Of a stretch of 10,945 nt of DNA, positions 6,420-10,945 are shown one piece after another. Origin of the DNA: Chryseobacterium sp. UBA6632 (GTDB lineage Bacteria; Bacteroidota; Bacteroidia; Flavobacteriales; Weeksellaceae). The notes beneath the pieces were generated by a model that saw only the letters and a program-made list of their open reading frames with translations, had not been told where the DNA came from and ran no database searches. Positions within the stretch are counted from its first letter, which is position 1. Each line of letters starts with the position of its first letter. The stretch spans positions 1 through 10,945 of the forward strand of contig DKLU01000083.1 in assembly GCA_002455915.1 (NCBI GenBank), given 5' to 3'. Position numbers and translations under genes: made by a program.

Positions 6420-6491
6420 TAGCCCGTAGGGGAATCGAACCCCTCTTACCAGAATGAAAATCTGAGGTCCTAACCGATAGACGAACGGGCC
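6420..6491 (-). tRNA. tRNA-Glu (anticodon TTC), copy 2
   Basis: Identical in all 72 positions to the copy at 6254-6325, with the same TTTTCAT anticodon loop, discriminator A and no encoded CCA. Its 5' end lies only 11 nt after the rpsT stop codon. There is no room for a separate promoter, so it is most likely released from the rpsT transcript by RNase P. Confidence 0.96.
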
Positions 6492-6502
6492 AGCTATACT
6501 TA

Positions 6503-6757
6503 TTAAGCTAGTTTGTTAACGTGCTTAGTTAATTTACTTTTTAAGTTAGCAGCTTTGTTTTTGTGGATAATGTTTTTCTTAGCTAATTTATCCAATAAAG
6601 CGATAACTTTAGGCAACTGCTCAGTAGCAGCAGCTTTATTTTCTTCATTTCTTAACACTTTCAAAGCTGTTCTAGCTGTCTTGTGGTAATATCTGTTACG
6701 AAGTCTTCTTACTTCGTTTTGTCTGATTCTTTTTAATGCTGATTTATGATTTGCCAT
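6503..6757 (-). CDS. rpsT: 30S ribosomal protein S20
   Basis: This is a small basic protein that binds 16S rRNA early in assembly of the small ribosomal subunit. I start it at the ATG at 6757, giving 84 aa beginning [26 protein letters not shown] in broken form: [13 protein letters not shown], then [13 protein letters not shown]. This matches the usual S20 N-terminus and length. An in-frame ATG 21 bp upstream (6778) would add MHSHLND, but it lies within the predicted -7 box and is not used. The C-terminal part ([39 protein letters not shown]) has the expected helical, Lys-rich pattern. The gene has its own promoter and is followed after 11 nt by two tRNA-Glu genes in the same direction. Confidence 0.97.
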   Translation of the reverse strand: MANHKSALKRIRQNEVRRLRNRYYHKTARTALKVLRNEENKAAATEQLPKVIALLDKLAKKNIIHKNKAANLKSKLTKHVNKLA

Positions 6758-6775
6758 ATCGTTCAAATGTGAGTG

Positions 6776-6807
6776 CAAAAGTATAAACTATTTTTGAAAC
6801 TACCAAA
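6776..6807 (-). promoter_or_regulatory. Bacteroidota-type promoter of rpsT and the tRNA-Glu pair
   Basis: On the minus strand, TTTG (6807-6804) is followed after 20 nt by TACTTTTG (6783-6776), matching TTTG-N19/21-TAnnTTTG. Transcription is expected near 6772, which leaves a leader of about 15 nt before the rpsT ATG and rules out the longer in-frame start at 6778. Confidence 0.75.
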
Positions 6808-6824
6808 CTTTTCTTTAAAAATTT

Positions 6825-7145
6825 TTAATTTTCTTCAGATAAGTATTTTCTTAGTTTATCTATCGCCTGTTCTATTTTAAAATTTTCGTCTTCTCTTTCT
6901 ATTTTCTTGATTGTGCTTTCCAGCATAATCATCGCGTTGTTCCATTCTCCAGTGGTATTGGTGAAGGTAAGTTCGTCAATCGTTACTTCAAAAGCTACCC
7001 TTTCTCCCGTCCTATAAAGTCTGAAACTTATTTCATCATCTCTGCCTGATATCCCATCTTCATTGATTTTTAAATCGTAACTTTTGGGGTTAGAGTGGAT
7101 TTTCTTAAAAAGCAATTTCGCTTCTTGTATTTTTAAATCCGGCAT
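6825..7145 (-). CDS. Uncharacterised small cytoplasmic protein, 106 aa
   Basis: I do not recognise the family. The protein has no signal peptide or membrane segment. Its N-terminal two thirds alternate in a beta-rich way (YDLKINEDGISGRDDEISF, RLYRTGERVAFEVTIDELTF, TNTTGEWNNAMIMLE). Its C-terminal third is strongly charged and helical (TIKKIEREDENFKIEQ, AIDKLRKYLSEEN). Overall it is acidic and soluble. It lies 67 bp upstream of rpsT on the same strand, but rpsT has its own promoter in that gap. A plausible promoter precedes it at 7231-7260. Its placement beside rpsT and its lack of export signals suggest a housekeeping or regulatory role, but nothing in the sequence identifies one. Confidence 0.75.
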   Translation of the reverse strand: MPDLKIQEAKLLFKKIHSNPKSYDLKINEDGISGRDDEISFRLYRTGERVAFEVTIDELTFTNTTGEWNNAMIMLESTIKKIEREDENFKIEQAIDKLRKYLSEEN

Positions 7146-7230
7146 TGTATGAGTTTTTCGCTTTTGAAGAGATGAATCGAAAACTGTTTAAATAGCTTTT
7201 TCTTACAATTCATTTCCTTCTAAGCGGCTG

Positions 7231-7260
7231 CAAAGTTAGTAATTTTTTCTAATCAACAAA
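7231..7260 (-). promoter_or_regulatory. Probable promoter of the 106-aa protein gene
   Basis: On the minus strand, TTTG (7260-7257) and TAACTTTG (7238-7231) are 18 nt apart, slightly shorter than the usual 19-21. Transcription near 7227 would give a leader of about 80 nt before the ATG at 7145. No Shine-Dalgarno site is seen. Confidence 0.5.
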
Positions 7261-7481
7261 ATCTTAAATATAATTTTTTTAACAATCATATTTAAATAAC
7301 TGGAATACAATATAATTATTTTTTTTGAAAAAAGTGAAGTGAAATGAAAAATATGTATTTCAGAGGTTATAAAAGATATTTTAATGAAATAGTTCTATGA
7401 CACCAAAAGTAGAGATTAAGTACGTATTTTGAAGTTGCTATATTTCTTTTGAATGTTCTATTATTCAATTTTCATTCTGTT
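7261..7481. other. AT-rich intergenic DNA without a supported gene
   Basis: Together with 7146-7260 this makes a 336-bp gap. Apart from the promoter at 7231-7260 I see only AT-rich sequence with homopolymer runs (for example T-runs near 7275 and 7320). A short ATG frame at 7343-7399 (18 codons) has no support as a gene. Confidence 0.5.
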
Positions 7482-8062
7482 TTACCAATCATTAACCGTT
7501 TTAGATTTCTTGATGATTTCCGCAATTAAATTATTAAAGTGTTTATTAAGTGCATCATAAGAGTCTTGTGCGTTAATTTCATTTTCCTTACCGTATATAG
7601 AGGCTTTTGATTTTTTGTCTTTATTCAATGTAAGGTAAACCCATTTAGCGGAGTAATCTGTTGTCATCCATCTTCTGCATTCAAATGTGGGACTATTAAT
7701 ACGCATTTTATTATCCTTAAATAATATGGATATAGTATAGGATACATCAAATTCATAGTTAGTTTTTCCTATTTGTATAGGATTTGATTTTGCCCTGTGA
7801 GGAATTACATATTCTTCATATCGTTAATGGTAATACTTTCTCCGTCTACTAAAGTCAGTACTTTTTTTGGATCTTTGTACATTGTATTTAATGCGTTTAA
7901 CACATTTTTATAAATATTATTTTGCTTTGTGTTGGGAAAATCAACAACGGTATAATTATTTTTCCCTTCTGATAAAAATCCATTCGGGGTAAGAGTGAAG
8001 TATTGAGCAAAACTTAGAGGAGCAAGCAGAGTAAGGGCTATAATAGTAAAGAATTGTTTCAT
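7482..8062 (-). pseudogene. DUF4468-type secreted protein, interrupted by a one-base frameshift
   Basis: Two reading frames together make one gene. The first (8062-7805) encodes a signal peptide MKQFFTIIALTLLAPLSFAQ, then YFTLTPNGFLSEGKNNYTVV, and runs to ESITIN before hitting TAA at 7805-7807. A second frame is open from about 7823 to TAA at 7482-7484 and reads YEEYVIPHRAKSNPIQIGK, then NYEFDVSYTISILFKDNKMR, ending in KKSKTVNDW. Restoring one base near 7822 (AAC GAT to AAC GGA T) joins them as ...SITIN-G-YEEYVIP... The joined protein has 193 aa, about the length of exported DUF4468 proteins, and the motifs (KNYTVVDFP, MYKDPKKVL, YTISILFKDNK, HFNNLIAEI) fit my recollection of that family. The function of the family is unknown. 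The change may be a real mutation or a sequencing error. A weak -7 box lies upstream. Confidence 0.8.
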
Positions 8063-8085
8063 ATTATCTGTTTTGTTTTAAAAAA

Positions 8086-8122
8086 AGATCTTTCGATCTG
8101 TAGATTTAGTAGTGCAAAAATA
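8086..8122 (-). promoter_or_regulatory. Leader of the DUF4468-type gene: possible -7 box and small hairpin
   Basis: On the minus strand, TATTTTTG (8122-8115) matches TAnnTTTG, but I find no TTTG at the right distance upstream. About 15 nt further, AGATC-GAAA-GATCT (8099-8086) forms a 5-bp stem with a GNRA tetraloop. It is followed by a run of T residues, which is an attenuator-like shape. The stem is short and the call is tentative. Confidence 0.3.
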
Positions 8123-8191
8123 AAAAAAAGATTTTTGGATGAAGAGTGTATCAGAACTCTTTTAAAATGGCATAGAATTCCATTGATTTAT

Positions 8192-8227
8192 AAATAAAAA
8201 ATCCCTGAACTTTATAAGTCAGGGATT
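8192..8227 (-). terminator. Intrinsic terminator of the third tRNA-Glu gene
   Basis: On the minus strand, AATCCCTGACTT (8227-8216) pairs with AAGTTCAGGGATT (8212-8200), giving a 12-bp stem with one bulged base and a 3-nt loop. TTTTTATTTA follows. It starts 15 nt after the tRNA 3' end. Confidence 0.85.
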
Positions 8228-8242
8228 GTATAGTAAATTTGG

Positions 8243-8314
8243 TAGCCTATAGGAGAATCGAACTCCTGTTGCAAGGATGAAAACCTTGAGTCCTGACCAC
8301 TAGACGAATAGGCC
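8243..8314 (-). tRNA. tRNA-Glu (anticodon TTC), diverged third copy
   Basis: The 72-nt cloverleaf has acceptor GGCCTAT / ATAGGCT and anticodon stem CAAGG / CCTTG. The loop TTTTCAT gives anticodon TTC. T stem AGGAG / CTCCT is intact, the discriminator is A and no CCA is encoded. It reads the same codons as the two copies near 6.3-6.5 kb, but the stems differ by compensatory changes (for example CG/CG to TA/TA in the acceptor), so it is a separate functional lineage. It has its own promoter and terminator and appears to be monocistronic. Confidence 0.95.
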
Positions 8315-8328
8315 AAATTTTGAGGTTG

Positions 8329-8359
8329 CAAAAGTAATGATTAACTTTTTAACTTCAAA
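8329..8359 (-). promoter_or_regulatory. Promoter of the third tRNA-Glu gene
   Basis: On the minus strand, TTTG (8359-8356), 19 nt, then TACTTTTG (8336-8329). The -7 box is identical to that of rpsT. Transcription would start near 8325, about 10 nt before the mature tRNA 5' end. Confidence 0.75.
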
Positions 8360-8373
8360 ATTATTTTTTAGAG

Positions 8374-9663
8374 TTATTTATAAACTTTCTGAATGACAGT
8401 GTTTTTAATTCCTTTTGCCTCCAGCTCTTTCTGAGTTTTTACAGCATCTTCCAGCGTGTACATCTTTCCGTAAGTATAATAGAAGACACCACTTTCTTTA
8501 TTTCTTTCTACATCTTTCAGGGTTTGAATGATGAATGAATTACCATTCAGTTTTTCTCCCACATAGACTTCTATCGTATAATATCCAGAATTCAGTCTTT
8601 GATTTGGCATAAATCCTACTGCGTATGCATTCTTAAACCCGGCATCTTTAGCTGTTTTAATATTAATATCTTTTACCGAAGCCATATTCGTCACCCCGTA
8701 ATAATATTTATACAAACCATTTTCTTTGATAGGAAGAATGTAATTCAATCCTTTCAACGCAGGATCCCCATCATTATATTTTGTAGGAGCACTCATTAAT
8801 AAAATTCTGAAATCATTTTTAAGAGCAACTTCTGCAGGTTTTACAGGTTCAGGTTTTTGTGCAGCAATTGAAGAACCTCCTGATTTTCTGTCGATGGCTT
8901 TTTTATAATCAATAATCGCCTGAAAAATACTTTGTGAAATTTCTTCCTGACCTTTTTCTGAAGCTAAATAATGGCTTTCTTCCGGATGATTGATAAATCC
9001 GGTCTCAATAAGTACAGAAGGCATCGCGTTCATACGAAGCACGTGAAGGTTTTTCTGGAAAACACCTCTTGAAAACCTTTTATCTTTATTCACAAAATTA
9101 TCTTCTACCAATCCACCTAGCAATAAACTTGATTCCAGATATTTACTTTGCTGAAGCTTTAAGGCAATTAAAGATTCTGGGGAGCTTGCGTCATAAGAAC
9201 CAAACGTTTGTTTATCTTTTTCATCCAGAAAGATCACGTCATTTTCTCTTTTAGCAACTTCAAGGTTGGTATCATTTTGATCCGGTCCCTGAACATAAGT
9301 TTCGGTTCCGTAAGCGGTATTTCTCGTCGCAGAATTACAGTGAATAGACACGAAAAGATCTGCTTTACTTCTGTTGGCAAGGTTGGTTCTGTCTGATAAT
9401 GAAGGGTATTCATCAATCTTTCTTGTATAGATTACCTTGAAATCTTTATTTTTTTCAAGCATTGCCCCAACTTTCAGGGTAATGGCAAGGGTTACATCTT
9501 TTTCTGCCACTCTTCCGATATCAGCGTAATTTCTGTTGGCTCCATGGTCACTACCGCCGTGTCCGGCGTCTAAAACCACCGTGAATTTTTTTTGTGCGAA
9601 AATAATTTGGGAGACCAGTATAAGAAGAAATGATAAAATTATTTTAAAATTTACTTTGTGCAT
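8374..9663 (-). CDS. Periplasmic N-acetylmuramoyl-L-alanine amidase (Amidase_3) with C-terminal SPOR-like region, 429 aa
   Basis: This zinc amidase cleaves the bond between N-acetylmuramic acid and L-alanine in peptidoglycan, usually for daughter-cell separation. Residues 1-24 are a signal peptide (FKIILSFLLILVSQIIFAQ). The Amidase_3 domain spans about residues 27-255. Its zinc ligands are visible as H35 (VVLDAGHGG), E54 (RVAEKDVTLAI) and H108 (FVSIHCNS), and the catalytic Glu as E220 (VLIETGFINHPEE). A Pro/Ala/Lys-rich linker (about 262-282) leads to a region (about 295-429) with two SPOR-like repeats (KYYYGVTN, DAGFKNAYAVGFMPNQ; FYYTYGKMYTLEDAVKTQKEL). SPOR domains bind denuded septal glycan, so action at the division site is likely. 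The gene diverges from lptD with 65 bp between start codons. No hairpin terminator follows it, and the tRNA-Glu promoter lies just downstream. Confidence 0.93.
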   Translation of the reverse strand: MHKVNFKIILSFLLILVSQIIFAQKKFTVVLDAGHGGSDHGANRNYADIGRVAEKDVTLAITLKVGAMLEKNKDFKVIYTRKIDEYPSLSDRTNLANRSKADLFVSIHCNSATRNTAYGTETYVQGPDQNDTNLEVAKRENDVIFLDEKDKQTFGSYDASSPESLIALKLQQSKYLESSLLLGGLVEDNFVNKDKRFSRGVFQKNLHVLRMNAMPSVLIETGFINHPEESHYLASEKGQEEISQSIFQAIIDYKKAIDRKSGGSSIAAQKPEPVKPAEVALKNDFRILLMSAPTKYNDGDPALKGLNYILPIKENGLYKYYYGVTNMASVKDINIKTAKDAGFKNAYAVGFMPNQRLNSGYYTIEVYVGEKLNGNSFIIQTLKDVERNKESGVFYYTYGKMYTLEDAVKTQKELEAKGIKNTVIQKVYK

Positions 9664-9685
9664 CTTACAGTTTTAAAAATTATAT

Positions 9686-9693
9686 TAATTTTG
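9686..9693 (+). promoter_or_regulatory. Possible -7 box of lptD
   Basis: TAATTTTG matches TAnnTTTG and lies 35 bp upstream of the proposed TTG start. The nearest TTTG upstream (9655-9658) is 27 nt away, longer than the usual 19-21, so the promoter is only partly supported. Confidence 0.35.
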
Positions 9694-9728
9694 AGCCTTA
9701 ATTATATACATATAAATATATACAAAAA

Positions 9729-10945
9729 TTGGTCAAAACCGTCTTCAAAAATATATTACAAATTTTAATTATCCTAATTTTTAACAATTTTTTAGCACAG
9801 AAAACTCCTGAAAAATTACCTAAAAATGCGGTTAATGATACTATTTCCAAAAAGGATACCATAGTTGCAAAAAAGGAATCCTTAGATGATATTCTTCAGA
9901 CAAAAGCTGATGATATACGCCGTGACGTGCCTAAAAAGATGATTTATCTGAACAAAAATGCGCAGGTAAAATATCAGGATATGCAGATCGACGCCGATTA
10001 TATTTCAATTGATGAACAAAAAAATCTCATTTTCGCTCGCGGAAAACAAGATTCTTTAGGCAGAAAAATCATCGAGCCTGTAATTACCAATCAGGGAGGG
10101 AAAAAATACGAGACCGATCAGTTTAACTACAATTATAAAACCAAACAGGCGATTGCTTACAATGCAAGAACGGAAGAAAGTGAAGGGGTAATTATTGCTG
10201 AAAAAACAAAAAAGTATAATGATTCCGTTTTCTTCATGAGACGAGGGAAGTATACGACCGACGAATATTTCCTTAAGAAAAAAGATACAGTTTCCGATTA
10301 TTATCTTTTGGCTCCGCACATTAAATTGGTAAAAACGAAGAATAAGTCTCAAATTGTAACGGGACCTATCCAAATGTATATTGAAGATGTTCCGACACCT
10401 TTGATTATGCCATTTGCAATTCTTCCTTTTTCAGATAAAAGATCAGCGGGTATTCTGATTCCGAGTTTCGGAGAAAGAGAAGATGTTGGTTTCTTCTTGA
10501 ATAGTATCGGATATTATCAACCGATTGGTGAGCATTTTGATATTAAAGTGTTAGCCGATCTCTATACTAAAGGAAGCTGGAACTTCCGTCCGGAGATGAA
10601 TTATGTGAAAAAATACCGTTACAATGGTAACTTTTCTGCAGATATCGGAACTACGGTAAGAGGTATTAAAGGGCTTGATGATTATACCAAAACAAGTACC
10701 TATAGAATTGCCTGGAGACATACTCAGGATACGAAGGCTAATCCTTTCCTTACTTTCTCGGCTTCGGTGGATATTGTAAGTAACAGATTCTATAATAATA
10801 CGATCAATAATAATTATATTTTTAATCAGAACGTATTAAATACTCAGCAAAACTCAACGGTAACGGTTACCAAGAGATTTTTGAAATTGCCGATTACCAT
10901 TACAGGAACGGCTTCTTATTCTCAGAACTTTGCGACAGGAAATTC
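9729..10945 (+). CDS. lptD: LPS-assembly outer-membrane protein LptD, N-terminal part (runs off the right edge)
   Basis: LptD is the outer-membrane barrel that, plugged by its partner lipoprotein, inserts lipopolysaccharide into the outer leaflet. About 405 codons are present with no stop. The frame opens after TAA at 9699-9701 and contains no ATG before residue 71. The TTG at 9729 gives a proper signal peptide, (M)VKTVFKNILQILIILIFNNFLA, cut before QKTPEK. Residues about 70-180 form the OstA/LptA-like periplasmic domain (MIYLNKNAQVKYQDMQIDAD, YISIDEQKNLIFARGKQDS, YETDQFNYNYKTKQAIAYNA). From about 215 on come the conserved blocks leading into the barrel (PIQMYIEDVPTPLIMPFAIL, GILIPSFGEREDVGFFL, GYYQPIGEHFDIKVLADLY, GSWNFRPEMNY), followed by alternating barrel strands. 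Family members are usually much longer, so more than half is probably missing. It diverges from the amidase gene. The start choice is less certain than the identity. Confidence 0.9.
   Translation, partial: MVKTVFKNILQILIILIFNNFLAQKTPEKLPKNAVNDTISKKDTIVAKKESLDDILQTKADDIRRDVPKKMIYLNKNAQVKYQDMQIDADYISIDEQKNLIFARGKQDSLGRKIIEPVITNQGGKKYETDQFNYNYKTKQAIAYNARTEESEGVIIAEKTKKYNDSVFFMRRGKYTTDEYFLKKKDTVSDYYLLAPHIKLVKTKNKSQIVTGPIQMYIEDVPTPLIMPFAILPFSDKRSAGILIPSFGEREDVGFFLNSIGYYQPIGEHFDIKVLADLYTKGSWNFRPEMNYVKKYRYNGNFSADIGTTVRGIKGLDDYTKTSTYRIAWRHTQDTKANPFLTFSASVDIVSNRFYNNTINNNYIFNQNVLNTQQNSTVTVTKRFLKLPITITGTASYSQNFATGN

Noticed and set aside
6254..6491. Tandem identical tRNA genes as a phage or island attachment site
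   Set aside because: The repeat is a complete functional tRNA pair in an rpsT operon, and no integrase gene lies in the window.
6758..6778. Extended start of S20 adding MHSHLND
   Set aside because: The upstream ATG lies in the predicted -7 promoter box, and all family experience favours the start at MANHKSA.
7343..7399. Short plus-strand peptide frame starting MKNMYFRGYKRYF
   Set aside because: Only 18 codons in AT-rich DNA, with no promoter signal or recognisable family.
10056..10373. 105-codon open frame on the minus strand near the right edge
   Set aside because: It lies antisense to the LptD periplasmic domain, whose conserved motifs prove that the plus strand is the coding one.

Overview
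The window looks like a chromosomal segment of a low-G+C member of the Bacteroidota, most likely a Flavobacteriia of the Chryseobacterium type. Four things support this: a type IX secretion (T9SS) sorting domain, a lipoprotein with an acidic surface-export signal, Bacteroidota promoters (TTTG, 18-20 nt, TAnnTTTG) without Shine-Dalgarno sites, and tRNA genes without an encoded CCA. The genus is an inference from overall protein similarity, not a search result.

Left part (1-3821, plus strand): the 3' end of an operon for cell-surface proteins. It holds the tail of a YncE/BtuG-like beta-propeller protein, a 395-aa surface lipoprotein and a 759-aa T9SS-exported propeller protein. It closes with a strong hairpin-U terminator. 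From family knowledge, such trios usually accompany a BtuB-type TonB receptor and are linked to cobalamin capture. The receptor itself would lie left of the window.

Middle-left (3812-5795, minus strand): a FadR-type GntR regulator followed by an Fsr (fosmidomycin-resistance) family exporter. A 21-bp sequence is repeated exactly in front of both genes and is the probable operator. The exporter's stop codon lies inside the terminator hairpin of the convergent surface operon.

Middle (5796-8359): a gene-poor stretch with a perfect 15-bp palindrome, then rpsT with two identical tRNA-Glu genes directly behind it in one apparent transcript. Further on come an uncharacterised 106-aa protein, a DUF4468-type secreted protein broken by a one-base frameshift, and a third, diverged tRNA-Glu gene with its own promoter and terminator.

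Right part (8374-10945): a periplasmic N-acetylmuramoyl-L-alanine amidase diverges from lptD (outer-membrane LPS assembly), with 65 bp between the start codons. lptD appears to start at TTG and runs off the right edge. The two genes together form an envelope-biogenesis module.

I see no CRISPR array, transposase or prophage. The most distinctive signals are the twin-operator regulator/exporter pair, the repairable DUF4468 frameshift, the rpsT/tRNA-Glu operon and the surface-protein trio.
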